64,000 nucleotides of DNA from positions 316,501-380,500 of the forward strand of contig JAKOGI010000424.1 of the NCBI GenBank assembly GCA_029747015.1. The letters run 5' to 3'. Every line of letters starts with the position of its first letter. Position 1 is the stretch's first letter. This document shows, one piece after another, positions 32,331 through 43,435 of the stretch. The notes under the pieces are model-generated. The model was given only the letters and a program-made list of their open reading frames with translations, had not been told where the DNA came from and made no database searches. Source of the stretch: Carnegiea gigantea. Taxonomy: Eukaryota; Streptophyta; Magnoliopsida; Caryophyllales; Cactaceae. Both the position numbers and the translations under genes were made by a program.

Positions 32331-32473
32331 ACCACTTAAGGGTTTCTTATTGAACTACCTCCATCATAGGTGGATTCAGTCTTCGGTGAGGGTCTCTCTT
32401 AGACTTAGCATATGATTCTAATTGATTTTAAGTGAGCAAAAAGGGGGCTAACTCCTTCAAGGTCTACTAAACT

Positions 32474-32990
32474 CTACCCTAACTTTTCACTATGTTTTCT
32501 AAGCAATCTAATAAGTTTATCCTCTTGTTCAAGTGTGCTTAAGATTATAATAGGTAAGGCCTCATCATCCCTTAGATAAGCATACTTATGATTCTTAGGC
32601 AATGGTTTCAGTTCTAGTGTAGGGGGTGAGATGTGAGAGGGTAGCAACTTTGTGTGACTTTCAAGCAATTCTAGCTTCTTAGGTCTGTGAATCACATGCA
32701 ATTCCAACGAAGACTCTATGTCATATTATCAACATGTTAATGCATGCTTTGAATCACAAACTAATCCAAATCTTGAGTAAGCATAGTTAGTAGTTCATCA
32801 CCATGAGACAATTCATGAGCATCCTAGGACAATTCATCGATCACATCAAGTGTACAAAGATGGTTCACATCAGTGGGAAATCTCATGGCGTCAAAAATAT
32901 TGAACTAAATAATCTCACCATCAAATTCCATAGTTAATGTTAAGGGTTCTTCTAGATGTTCCTTCATCTATAAAAATGCTAAGGGTGCCT
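32474..32990 (-). pseudogene. Element C protease-to-RT linker (Athila type)
   Basis: Readable pieces are LTLTMEFDGEII (about 32930), FNIFDAMRFPTDVNHLCTLDVIDEL (about 32820-32900), then HVIHRPKKLELLESHTKLLP and LELKPLPKNHKYAYLRDDEA, LIRLLRKHSEKLG. The phrase LELKPLPxxxxYAYL directly before reverse transcriptase is characteristic of Athila-like elements and is also present in element A near 41700. Homology to the element ends at about 32990. Confidence 0.85.
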
Positions 32991-34036
32991 CTTACTTTGA
33001 AGACTCTCTTAGTCACTTCGAGCAGCTTGCAACAAGGGTGCGAAGAAGCAAGAGGCTAAATGAGGTTTCCTCCTCCAAGTTCATTATTCCTACCGTGCTC
33101 TAGCCTAAGGAAGAAAAGAGATAGTCCCTTCACTAGAAATGAGACTCCTTCAACCAGTAATATCAAAAGGGATTCTCCAAGGCAAGGGATTATTGGCCCT
33201 GAAAGATTAGTATAGGAGGCAAAACATGTTGCCTTCTTTCTTTCAAAAGAGAGGCTTGTGAAAGCAACTTATGAGGAACTTGTAGGATCATCTCTCCCTC
33301 TCTTAAGTTATTGTTAGGAAATTGTAGGCTTTGAGAAAAATCTAGGCTGAGAATTAGGCTTTGAAGGATAAGTTGGAGAGAGGGCAAGGGGCCACTTGAT
33401 TTTATATGGAGGAAATGACCAAGACCTTAGCCAATTGGTTTCCTAATTTTCAGAGATAGGAAAAGATTGAGGCGAGTGTTAAAAAGTCTGAAAGGAAAAG
33501 GGCCGGATTGATTAACCAGCCTTGTAATTTTGTGTCAAAAGTTTGTATTATGATTAGTACTCATTTAATAAAGTTTTGTGAACTTAAGTACTATATGTCT
33601 TGCTTAGCAACATTCTTATCCCTCTCAAGTCCTGATCCAATCTTGTGGAATTTTTGTTATCAATTTCTTCATTGAATTTCTTGACGAGGTCTTAGGAATT
33701 TGTTCCTAATAAGTCTCAATTTAGCCTACTTAAATTGAAAATAATTCCTTAACTGAATCCAATGACCCTTAGGAATTTATCTCGCTTTTGCATACAATTA
33801 CGTCATTCATGATTGCGTTAAATGATTCACAACACAAACTTAAATATAAATAAATGTGAATGCTGCTTTATTAATATTGCTATGCCAAGTTCTCAGTTTA
33901 GTTATAGAACTTCAACTAATGCTTTCATAGAAGGCATGGCCATTCTTTAATGGAAATCTATGCTTATTAGCATTCGCGATTGTTCACATCCCAATTGTTT
34001 GGAACCTTTTTGCCCCAGTGGTAGAAGCTTGTAGAT
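32991..34036. other. Unassigned stretch between elements C and B
   Basis: About 1 kb without a recognised domain. On the + strand, pieces such as RVRRSKRLNEVSSSKFIIPT (near 33035) look once coding, but stops follow quickly. It could be the lost middle part of element B or another remnant. Confidence 0.4.
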
Positions 34037-34297
34037 TCATTGAAATAATTCTTCTATGAAGTTGTACCCGTTTGGGCCTAACTTCATTGGGTGCTTTCCA
34101 ACTCTCTCCATGCTTGTGAGGACTAGGTCACTAGGTTTCATGGGTTTATGATTCACCCTTTCTATCATAGGCACTAGTGATTTTGCTTTGTATAGCTCTA
34201 TTCTAACTGTAGTTTCTTTCCTTATTTTTGACAACAAGCTTAGGGCTTTAGCTTGTGCCCTTTCTTTCTGCGCTGACTTATACCCTTGTAACGTCAA
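34037..34297 (-). pseudogene. Element B post-protease linker
   Basis: An 86-residue frame rich in lysine, including KERAQAKALSLLSKIRKETT, RVNHKPMKPSDLVLTSMERV and KHPMKLGPNGYNFIEELF. In Tat-type elements, a linker between the protease and reverse transcriptase often ends in GYNxxxEL-like sequence, so I place it there by position. Identification is moderate; no catalytic motif is expected. What should follow (reverse transcriptase) is not found. Confidence 0.5.
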
Positions 34298-34559
34298 ATT
34301 GGTACGTGGACTTCTATATGTATGATGGCTTGTATATCAATCTACCCTATTCCACATTGGTTCTAGGCTAGGCTTACTTCTTGCTTTTAACCCTTAACCT
34401 TTGGCCTAGGGTTATTACCATCTCTATTGTTAAGCATAAAGATTAGAACCACAGCAAGCTCTGGGTGCTTCACAACTCGCCTTTTGCTTGTCTGCGAGGC
34501 TTCTCCCATTTCAAACTTGAAAAGTGGGAATGTGGCCTTTAAGGTGGCTATGTAACCCT

Positions 34560-35019
34560 CTCTTTTGCTCTTCTGATATCTCATAATCCAACCTATAGAG
34601 CCATCATCAACTAAATATTACATCTATAGGAGGTAGGCTGACAGTATTGCTGTCAAAGAGTGTAGAAGCAATCTCCTTACAATTATGTTGTAGAATAAAG
34701 GTACATCTATGATGATATAATCTACCATCGCCTATAAGGTCTTCCCCTTTTGAGTTCCTACCTTGGTAGGCAGTTTGATCATCCTCTTGTATTATACAGT
34801 CGCTTGTGAATATTTGATGGGATACGGTATTGGAGATATACCTTTGTGTTTCATGCTAAGCTCGACGAAGCTACTATAAAACGTTATTGAACTTCTAGTA
34901 TTTGCTAGTGGCTTACTAATCCCATACTTGACTACTATCAGCTTGATAACCATAGGATAATCATATGGCCGAGATATAGGTCTAGCACTTTTAAAAACGA
35001 TCTTAGGAAGGGAGTTCAT
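34560..35019 (-). pseudogene. Element B aspartic protease, active site lost
   Basis: The N-terminal part (34792-35019) reads DYPMVIKLIVVKYGISKPLA then NTRSSITFYSSFVEL. In Tat proteases this position reads VDxGSSADIxFxxAF, so the catalytic Asp is Asn and the Gly is Arg here. Continuing through stops comes LPTKVGTQKGKTL, DYIIIDVPLFYNIIVRRLLLHS (usual form: YNxIxGRPxLH) and KYLVDDGSIGWIMRYQKSKREGY. The order and motifs support a Gypsy protease of the Tat type. Confidence 0.78.
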
Positions 35020-35149
35020 AGTTACCTAGTTTACTCCTATGGTTGCTTGATCTAGATTCCTTATATAAGACCTTGTATGACAGTCTAGCTAGCCAAGAAT
35101 GGTCTCTTAGACATTACCTATATAAAACCTCTAAGTTGTATATTGTAAG

Positions 35150-35400
35150 AATCATCTTTTTCTGAACTCCTTTTGTCTAGATGTTTCCTGCTATTTGGAG
35201 GCCTATCCTTAAGGTACTTATCTAGCTTTCTTTTATAGGCCAGATCATTAGGTACTCTATCTAGATCCTAGAAATATTTTGTGTCATGCCCATAGTCCTT
35301 ATGTAATACACACAACTTGTCCTTGTTCTTTTATTTAGGCCTCTGCTTAAAAGGCATGCGTTTATCTATGTGTATGCATCCCTTAAAAATCCATTAGGAT
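35150..35400 (-). pseudogene. Element B gag end with zinc motif
   Basis: The - strand reads KNKDKLCVLHKDYGHDT followed by DLDRVPNDLAYKRKLDKYLK. A CxxHxxxxGHDTE pattern followed by DLxxxI is typical of the gag end in Tat-type Gypsy elements, where it binds RNA. The Cys expected after GHDT is lost (KYF then stop). It lies between the gag domain and the protease once element A is removed. Confidence 0.72.
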
Positions 35401-35464
35401 CTCACTCCTTAAGGTATGAAAGAGAGACTTTCTTTTAAAGGTCCTATCTTTCTTTTCCTTCTGA

Positions 35465-35469
35465 CTCAT
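35465..35469. repeat. Element A target site duplication, left copy
   Basis: CTCAT, identical to 45628-45632 and directly next to the LTR. Confidence 0.92.
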
Positions 35470-36755
35470 TAATCAGACACTACTGTAAGCGCACAGGTGT
35501 TCGTAGTATAGATAAAGATATCATTCCTCAAAGACTAAAGTAATCTATCGAGCCTAGTCTTGTCAGAACATGCTAAGCAAAACTCAATTTCAAATGGATT
35601 CGATTAACTACTGCAAATAACTTAACTTGTCTAAATCAATAAGAGAAAAACATCTAGGAATTTTCGCAATTATGGAAGAGAATTGGATCAAAATGAATAA
35701 ACATATGCTATTCTCTAATTGGTTAATTCCGAGGAATTGTAATCTTATCAAAAAACTTGATCTATTCTTTCAAAATCAACCAATTTTGCCTAAACTAAGC
35801 AAACGTCATTCTTTCAAACTAATTTGACTTAATCCAAGTTTAATATATTCGATTACTTACTAGCCCTCTTAACACATAAATCTCTCTTTCGAAACGAATT
35901 TATACTATGTCTATTCAAGTAGTCCAACATTCAGATCTCGTCTTTTGAATGTTCACTCAATTGTTTCAAGTGTGCAAGTAAATTTTGGCAAAAATCAACT
36001 CACAACATATCAAACACTTGATAGAATGAAATCAAAACAATCATGAAAATAAGCACAATTCCTTAAAAATCAAAACATGATCCAGTAACAGTTCCAAGAA
36101 CTACGAAATTCCTAGACTAAGAAAACTATTCAGACATGATAAAACATAAACTAACCAAAAAGATCAGCAAAATCTTGAGCCGAAGGGACTCGACGGAGAT
36201 GGCCTTCACCAAGGGCTTCAGAACCACCTCAGGATCAAAACTCTCACACTCAAAACTCACTCAAAACTAAACAAAGAACAAAATTTGAGAGAAAATAAAC
36301 TAAGCTCTAATCTAAACTAAACTACTTGCTTGCTTGCTTAGAATGCTCTTGAGTTTTTGTTGTTGTTTCCTTCGCTACAGAACATCCCTTTTTATAGGAA
36401 ACTTCAATTGATCTCAGCCACACAGCCGAAGCAAAACGAAGAGGCAATAGTTACAGGCACACCACAGTCCATGGGGTTCACCACGGGCTGACCGTGGCCT
36501 GTGCTGGATCTGGAATTTTGCTCTTTCTTTGCCCTGTGGTCGTGGCATAATATTGATGGTCATGGGGAAGGTCAAAATACAGCCATTAAAGGGCAAATGC
36601 TGGGTAAAAAGACTAAAAATCCTGCAAAATACATAAAACAACTACACCCAAGTATAAATCAAGAATAGGAGAGTAAATAACATCATTAAGCACAAAATTC
36701 TCCTAAAAATGAGACAAATTAGCCCTAAAAAGATGTACATAAAAGGCACTTATCA
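35470..36755 (-). repeat. 3' LTR of element A
   Basis: On the - strand it starts TGATAAGTGCC and ends near GTCTGATTA. It matches 44363-45627 along its length. A TATA-like TATAAAAAGGG is at 36386-36396. Confidence 0.95.
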
Positions 36756-36770
36756 AACTCCCCCATGCTT
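36756..36770 (-). promoter_or_regulatory. Polypurine tract of element A
   Basis: The - strand reads AAGCATGGGGGAGTT directly before the 3' LTR start TGATAAG. Confidence 0.85.
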
Positions 36771-38948
36771 AAACTGTTTCTTATCCTCAAGCAATGCAAG
36801 GATTAAAGATATACACAACCTCCTTAGGATAGACGTAGGTAACTTTCAAATGGCAAGGATGATCTAAATGTAGCCCCAAAAGATGCAAAAATATAGTTAA
36901 CAAATAGAATAGGGAATGAAATTTCAAAAACATTTAATAGACCATGATGCAAAACTTGAACCAATCGTCCCCCAAATTGTCAAATACAATCATTCTAGCA
37001 TATGAAACGAGTAAGACTAGTAAGGCTGGTAGAACCTCACTATAGTTATTTGGCACTTAGCACTCATGTGTTTGACAAAGTATATATATGAAGGTTCTCT
37101 CAATTCTCATTCCTTGGACACAAATCTACCATAAGCTTCACAAGATTCTCAAATTCGCCACCACTAAAATGCAAATACACTAAACAATCAGGAGGATTTT
37201 TAAAGGGATGTAACGGGGCTTAGGGTAAAGGTAAGAGGGGAACAAATATTTTTGGAAATGAGGAGCTAAAAGCCATAGACTAAGGGCCTATTCTTTTTAT
37301 GGGTAAATTGGAGTGGGTAAAAGAGTGAAGCGGGTTGAAGTAGGTGGAGGTAGGTTGAAGTATGTTGAAGTGGGTTGAATTTTTTTTATGTGATAAATTG
37401 AACTTGGTTAAAATAGTGGAAGTGGATTGAAGTAGGTTAAAGTGGGCTGAAGTGGGTTGAAGTAGGTTAAAGTTAGTTGAAGTTGGTATTTGGGAATTGA
37501 CCCACGAAAAGAACAGGCCCTAAGAGCTTAAACAATTCTAATGCATCATACTACATCCTTCTCGAACCTTATCAACTCATCAATAAAATAAATCCCAAAA
37601 TGAAAATAGATAGAGTCGAAAATCACTAATATCTTACATTCCCACCAAGGCTAATCATTTTCTTTGAATTTTTTCTTCTTTTTTTCCCTTTCTTTTTCGC
37701 TTCCAATTTTTTTTTTTTTTTTTGGTTGTTGATGATTTCTTTTTGTTTTTCACATCTTTTTTTGATTTCTTTTATTTTCAAAGAGGAATAGCCAAGGGAA
37801 TTCAATAACAAATTTTTAAAATCGAACTCTTCTTTAAACTTTGCATAATAAAACAAGGGATTAATCAAATGTTTGCATCCCAGCACCAAAACAGCCAAAA
37901 TTCACTAAAGAAAATAACAATCCACCTTGCTAACGCCTTATCAAACTTGATGCAAAAGAATGTAATGTTCCTCTAGCCTTAGCTTAAGGGTAAGACAAGT
38001 ATTTGGCCATGGAGGTTTAAATCAAGAAAAATAGTTAAAGGCTCAAAGGGGCTAACAAGGGATATAATACATAACGAGGGTGGCTATTTGGCCGTGGTGT
38101 TCAAATAAATCAGAGAAAGAAAAATGCCTATATCATATTGCCTAAATGCATATGTGAAATGTGGTCTTGAATGAGAATCAAAGAAAATTTTAGAGAAATG
38201 ACGCCAAGAAAGAATCACACATGAAAGAGATTATGAGACTAATAATGATAAACAGTCTTTAAAGACTCAAAGCCTCACAGGACATCTACCACAGTGAAAA
38301 CTAGCTCACTAGCACACATGCCCAAATTTCATGTAAAAACTCATGGGGAAAAATCAATTTGCATTCAACATATGGTTAAAACATGGAATTCAGTTCGAAA
38401 ATTCACTCACAAACTTTTGTGCACAATTTAGGCGAATAAAAGAATCCAACTAACCAAAGAAAACTTTCCAAATCTATAAAGATCATCATCGGAGGTTTTT
38501 TTTTGTTTTTTTTTTTTGCCTTTTTTTGGGTCTCCTACAAATAATGCAAACTAAAATGCAAAAGAAACTAACAACGCAACCTAGAAGAAAACTAAATGCA
38601 CTACTAAAACTAAAACTAAAACAAAAACTACAAAAACTACCACTAAAAATATATACAAAGCAAAAAAAAACAAACGTACCAAACAAAAATAGACATCAAA
38701 CGCCAAATATAATAATTAACTCCCCCATGCTTGAATCACACATTGCCCTTAATGTGGGCACATCATAATAAAAAGGGAAAGGGGAGCAGCAGAAATCAAA
38801 ATCAGAGAGAAGGAGGTAGAGGAGGATGGGGTCAGAAATTACCCGAAAACTTTGCTGCACTTGATCGTTTCTTCTATGGTTGAACCGGATCAGTTAGCAT
38901 ATGAACAATGACGTTGTCAATTGGTTGTCCCACTAGGTTTGGCTTCCA
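36771..38948 (-). other. 3' untranslated region of element A, with a MITE
   Basis: About 2.2 kb with only low-complexity frames. Segments such as GGTAGAACCTCACTATAG and GGGATGTAACGGGGCTTAGG (37030-37260) and AAGGGGCTAACAAGGG..GGGTGGC.ATTTGGC (38045-38095) have clear counterparts at 54480-54720 and 55215-55260 in element D. The MITE at 37284-37520 interrupts it. Confidence 0.8.
37284..37520. mobile_element. Tourist-like MITE of a second family, inside element A
   Basis: A 237-bp element with inverted ends (left GGGCCTATTCTTTTTATGGG; right, reversed, GGGCCTGTTCTTTTCGTGGG) and the duplication TAA on both sides (37281-37283 and 37521-37523). Inside, a unit of about 10 bp of the type GAAGTRGGTT repeats many times. 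The matching place in element D has no insertion, which confirms the boundaries. Confidence 0.9.
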
Positions 38949-40030
38949 TCACTGTCCATTAACTGTGAAAGCACCGGTAGACTCACTCCATATCTCCACT
39001 GCTCTACTAGGTTGAACTTTGGTAATGATAAATGGTCCCGACCATCGGGATTTCAATTTACTAGGAAACAATCTCAACCTTGTGTTGAATAGAAGGACCA
39101 TATCACCTTTTTCAGAATGCTTCGTCACAATGTGTTTGTCATGCCATTTCTTAGTTCGCTCCTTGTAAATACCTGAATTTTCATAAGCCTCCAATCTTAG
39201 TTCGTCGAGCTCATTTAGTTGCAGGAATCTTCGTTCTCCCACTGCTTTTAGATCAAAATTGAGTATCTTTATAGCGCAATAGGCCTTATATTCCATTTCC
39301 ACGAGCAAGTGACAAGGTTTTCCAAACATTAACTAGTATGGTGTGGTGCCTAAGGAGTCTTATAAGCGGTTCGGTATGCCAAAAGAGCATAATCTAGCTT
39401 CAAGGACCAATCCTCACGGGACCGATCCACCGTTTTTTCCAAAATGCTTTTTAATTCTCTATTTGAGAGTTCCACCTACCAACTTGTTTGGGGATGATAA
39501 GGTGTAACGACCTTATGAAATGTCCTGTATTTTTTTAAGAGTGACCCAAGAGGCTTGTTGCAAAAATGTGTGCCGTTGTCACTTAGAAGAGCTCTTGGTG
39601 TGCCAAATCATGTGAAAATATTTTTCTTTAGAGATGCAATGGCTTTCACCCACTTAGAAACATAGTCAACTGCCACAAGGATATAAAGGTTGTTATGGGA
39701 GGGAGGAAAAGGACCCATGAAGTCGATCCCCAATACATCAAACAACTGTACTTCGAGTATGCCACTTTGAGGCATTTCATGCCACTTAGAAATTTTTCCT
39801 GTTCGCTGACATCTACCACATGTCATGAAAAATTTTCTTGTGTCCTTAAAGAGTGTGGGCCAATAGAAACCTGCTTGGAGTACTTTCGCAATGGTTTTAT
39901 CTGGTCCAAAGTGACCACCATAGGTTGAAGCATGGCAGTGGTGTAAAATACTACGGACCTCTTTTTTAGGCAAGCATCTTCTATAAATCCCATCTTTACA
40001 TAGCTTATAAAGGAAAGGGTCTTCCCACAC
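38949..40030 (-). pseudogene. Element A integrase
   Basis: Two open pieces separated by a broken middle. The first (39608-40030) reads [37 protein letters not shown] and [11 protein letters not shown], the HHCC zinc-binding domain, then [15 protein letters not shown] and [12 protein letters not shown] with the first catalytic Asp. The middle (39330-39607) has stops and contains the second Asp and Glu region in decayed form. The last (38949-39329) reads MFGKPCHLLVEMEYKAYCAI, LNELDELRLEAYENSGIYKE and VLLFNTRLRLFPSKLKSRWS, the C-terminal domain. The type is Athila-like and it is inactive. Confidence 0.94.
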
Positions 40031-40066
40031 ATAGTATTTGGCATCTGTAAAGAACTTCTTTCTTTG

Positions 40067-40696
40067 TTAGTAGGACAATCCTGGAGGTAACATGCCGCAC
40101 ACTTTGAAGTTCACCATATCAGCATACCACGGAGCTGCCTGTTGGGGTATAGCTAGTAACTGCTCATGAGGGAAAGAATCATCAATGGGAAGCTCTTCAC
40201 TATGAGTGGACTCTGGACCTAAATGAGATAGATGATCGACAATCACATTTGCCAATCCTGCCTTATCTTTGATTTCCAACTTAAACTCTTGAAGGAGGGG
40301 GACCCACCAGATGAGTCGAGGTTTGGAATCAGATTTCTTCATTAAATGTCTCAAAGTGGCATGATCCGTGAAAATGGTGACCTTGGAATTGATCAAATAG
40401 GACCAAAATTTTTCTAAGGCAAAGACAACTGCCAAGAACTCCTTTTCGGTCGTGGCATAATTGACTTGAGCCTCATCAAGAGTGTGGCTTGCATAGTATA
40501 TGACATATGGTTTATTGTCCTTTCGCTGATCTAAAATAACCCCTACAGCATAGTCACTTGCATCGTATATTATTTCGAAAGGCAGCTTCCAGTCTGGAGC
40601 TTGCATTATGGGGGCGGTGATTAACGCCTCTTTTAATCGGTGAAAAGTACTCAAGCATTCTTCGTTAAACTCAAAAGGCATATCCATGACAAGCAA
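40067..40696 (-). pseudogene. Element A RNase H
   Basis: A 209-residue open frame, the longest in this pol. It starts inside the RT connection ([20 protein letters not shown]), then [20 protein letters not shown] (first catalytic Asp), [20 protein letters not shown] and [11 protein letters not shown] (catalytic Glu), [15 protein letters not shown] (second Asp), and a spacer [15 protein letters not shown] (usual form: KGxxNxVADHLSR; catalytic Asp present). Stops lie at both ends. The three acidic residues look intact, but the domain is cut from the reverse transcriptase by a stop. Confidence 0.94.
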
Positions 40697-40739
40697 TTGG
40701 GTGAGAGATTTTGCAATCTTTGAAAAATCTTTTATGAAT

Positions 40740-41480
40740 CATCGGTAAAAACCGACATGTCCAAGAAAACTTCTCACACCTTTTACAAAAGTTGGTGGCT
40801 GTAATTTCTCAATTATCTCCACCTTTGCTTGTCAACTTCAATGCCTCTGTTAGAAACAACATGACCAAGGACAACTCCCTCTTACACCATAAAATGACAT
40901 TTCTCCTAATTCAACACCAAATTCACATCTTCACATCTTTGTAAAACTTTAGATAAGTTATTCAGGCAATGGTCATACGTTGTACCATACACAGAAAAAT
41001 AATCTCTAAAGACTTCCATTATATCCTCAATAAAATCTAAAAAGATAGCCATCATGCAACATTGAAATGTGGCAGGGGTATTACATAACCTAAATGGCAT
41101 TCGTCTATGAGCGTGTGTGCCATATGGACATGTAAAGTATTCTTTTCTTGGTCATTAGGGTGAACAGGGATTTGAAAGAATCTCGACTATCCATCTAAGT
41201 AGTAAAAATATGAGTTCTTTGCCAATTGTTTAAGCATTTGGTTAATGAAGGGAGTGAAAACTGGTCTTTACGGGTGGCTTTATTCAATTTTCGATAATTA
41301 ATATACATACGTCATCCTGTAATAGTACTAGTTGGGATTAGTTCATTATTCTCATTTTTGATGGCAGCATCCCTCATTTCTTAGGTGTAATATAGACCGG
41401 GCTTACCTACACACTATCTGAGATAGCGTAGATTATGCCAGCTTTAAGCAATTTCAAAATTTCCTTTTTATCCACTTCTT
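40740..41480 (-). pseudogene. Element A reverse transcriptase, catalytic box changed
   Basis: The readable piece (40906-41100) is MPFRLCNTPATFQCCMMAIF then MEVFRDYFSVYGTTYDHCLN and LSKVLQRCEDVNLVLN. The catalytic box is normally VFMDDFSVYG. Here Met is Arg and the second Asp is Tyr, so polymerisation would fail. Upstream (41100-41480) fingers motifs are traceable but split by stops and frame changes. Downstream (40740-40905) is the connection region. Confidence 0.92.
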
Positions 41481-41502
41481 ACATGCTAGGGTTTAATGTC
41501 CT

Positions 41503-42084
41503 TTAGCGTTCAATTAACAGCTTATGATCATCCTCCATCAAGATTCGATGCATACACAGGGAAGGATGAATCCCTTTTAGGTCATCTAGGGTGTATTCTA
41601 TGGCTTTATGATGCTTCCTAAGCACTCTAAGCCAAGAGTCAACATGGGTAGCATTCAAATTTGCATTCATAATCATAAGATATGTAGATTTTGGTCCACG
41701 GAATTCATACCTCAGTGATGAGGGGAGAGGCTTTAACTCTACCTCAGGAGTTTCTGCCCAATCAGATGAGGGCTTACTTTCATCTTTTAATAATTCCACC
41801 TTAGTAGAGGAAGGCAGAATTGGTGGAGAGGCTTCTAACAATTGAGCACATTTGGCTACTTCAGGATTGTCACCTTTAGTAGTGCTCTTATTCAACATCA
41901 AGTGCTCAAGTGAATCATTAGAATTAATGTTAGATGCGATTTCTCGTATTAAACTATCAACCACATCAATCTTATAACATTCATCAGAAATAGAAGGAAA
42001 CTTAGCATCTTTTAGTAAATTAAATTCAACATGAACATCCCCCACATCAAAAGTTAGTGTACCGTTTTTACATCGATGTGGCAC
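41503..42084 (-). pseudogene. Element A protease-to-RT linker
   Basis: A 193-residue frame. It starts just after the protease end (FLATVGC-like, then KNGTLTFDVGDVHVEFNLLK), passes through an acidic stretch, and then has VELKPLPSSLRYEF (usual Athila form: ELKPLPSHLRYAFL), RVLRKHHKAIEYTLDDLKGI and HPSLCMHRILMEDD. This last segment is the standard entry to Athila-like reverse transcriptase. The match in type with element C near 32600 shows both belong to the same broad lineage. Confidence 0.9.
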
Positions 42085-42842
42085 CCTACAGTGGCCAAAA
42101 ATGGCCTCCCTAGAATGACTGGGGTCTATGTATCCTCTTCCATTTCCGGAATCACAAAGTCTACTGGTACGTTTAAATCCCCTACTTTTATTGGGACATC
42201 CTCCAAAATACCCACACGTTATTTTACAGAACGGTCTACTAATTGCAAGGAGATAGCAGTTGTCTTAACTCTTCTAATTCCATTTTTTCACACTGAGAAA
42301 GGGGGCATCAAGCTTACGCTTGATCCTAGATCACATAAAGCATGGTTTATAGGCACATTCCCTATTAGGAAGGGAATTGAAAAACTGCCAGGATCCTTTA
42401 ACTCAGCGAGAAGCTTATTTTGAATAGCTGCAATACACTCTTCAATGAAAGCTACCGTTTCATGTTCTTCTAGTTTTCTTTTGTTTAACAGAATTTCTTT
42501 CAGGAATTTAGCATATGAAGGCATTTGGGTTAAGGCTTCAGTAACCGGTATGTTTATGTAGAGTTTCTTAAGGACGTCCAAAAACTTTCCAAATTGCATA
42601 TCAAGTTTTGCCTTAGCCATCCTTTGAGGAAATGGTAAAGGTGGTATGTAGGGGTTTGGAGAAATAGTCTTACGGTCCTTAGGAATCTCGTTAGGCTTAT
42701 GCTTGACATCATCAATTATTTCGTTAGAAGGCGAAGATATTTCTTTCTTAACATTCTTGACATGCTTATTCTTATCTTGCGAAGATTCATTGTGGGTAAT
42801 TTCCTTAGGTTCCTCTAGTTGCTTGCCTCCTTGTAGAAGCAT
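42085..42842 (-). pseudogene. Element A gag end and aspartic protease
   Basis: The 184-residue frame (42288-42842) holds YIPPLPFPQRMAKAKLDMQF, MPSYAKFLKEILLNKRKLEE and PGSFSIPFLIGNVPINHALC, then CDLGSSVSLMPPFSV with the protease active-site DxGSS pattern (DLGSS, as is usual in Athila elements). The rest of the protease (42085-42287), including VPVDFVIPEMEED and a VILGRPFLAT-like flap end, is in another frame with stops. The N-terminal half is basic and low in complexity. Confidence 0.92.
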
Positions 42843-42859
42843 TGCATTGCATTACTCCT

Positions 42860-43435
42860 TTAGGTTAAGTTTAGGTTCACTAGATAGTCTATCTGAGGGC
42901 GTAGATGAAAAGTAGCTTTCTGAGCAATTTGGGTCTCAAACATTTTATTATAAGTTGTAAACATATCAACCTTTGAGACTAATTGCTTAATGTACTCATC
43001 TGATTTCTGTTGTGCCATAAGCATGTTTTCCATCATTAGCTCTAAATTTGACTTTTGGGGCATCTGAGAAGGGAATGGGGGTCTTTGAAAACCAGGGGGT
43101 ACTCTAGCATTTATATGGGGCATATTCACAGGGTTTGGATTAGACCTATAAGGGGTATTAGAGTAAGGATCATTGGTCGGTCTCAAATTGAAATTTTAAA
43201 CATAATTAACTTCATCATGGCCCGGGGAAAAAGGGCTTCCAACTTGACAGTGCAAAGATATATGCTCAATTGAACCACAAATCTCATAAGGGGAAAGGGC
43301 ACGAGAGTTTACAGTATTAACATTTAATTGGTCTAGTCTTTTAGTCATAGCATCTACTTTAGCAGAAAGTAAAGTAAAAGCATCAACTTCAAACTTACCT
43401 CTAACCTGCCTGGGTTGGGCCTGTTCAATCGACCA
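42860..43435 (-). pseudogene. Element A gag C-terminal part
   Basis: A proline- and asparagine-rich segment (MRPTNDPYSNTPYRSNPNPV, RVPPGFQRPPFPSQMPQKSN) followed by LELMMENMLMAQQKSDEYIK and a coiled region. This matches the region after the gag core in Athila-like elements (usual pattern YSNTYNPGWRxHPNFxW...PPGF). The segment 43190-43435 is interrupted by stops. No zinc knuckle is seen, which is usual for this lineage. Confidence 0.82.

Larger units (their letters stand above)
20016..32990 (-). mobile_element. Gypsy element C (Athila-like), 5' truncated, carrying LINE 2
   Basis: Pieces of Ty3/Gypsy pol lie in - strand order: pre-RT linker (32474-32990), reverse transcriptase (about 31780-32300), RNase H (31365-31650), integrase (30224-30900 and, beyond LINE 2, 23864-24034), a non-coding 3' stretch, and a probable 3' LTR (20016-22065). 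The linker motif LELKPLPKNHKYAYLRDDE is typical of the Athila lineage. No gag, protease or 5' LTR belonging to it is found to the right of 32990, so the 5' end is lost. LINE 2 entered the integrase gene. Confidence 0.8.
34037..35469 (-). mobile_element. Gypsy element B (Tat-like), protease part, left of element A
   Basis: The - strand carries a CHH-type zinc motif, an aspartic protease domain and a linker, in the order expected after a gag domain. The gag domain is found on the other side of element A (45950-46320). The two halves were joined before element A inserted at CTCAT. The type of protease and zinc motif fits the Tat lineage, not Athila. Confidence 0.75.

Noticed and set aside
33040..33300. 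+ strand frame near 33040 as part of a host gene
   Set aside because: It breaks within 40 residues and lies between two Gypsy remnants; there is no domain or splice support.
37626..37898. A lysine-rich frame in the 3' region of element A
   Set aside because: It comes from T-rich low-complexity sequence in a non-coding stretch, and the homologous part of element D has no matching frame.
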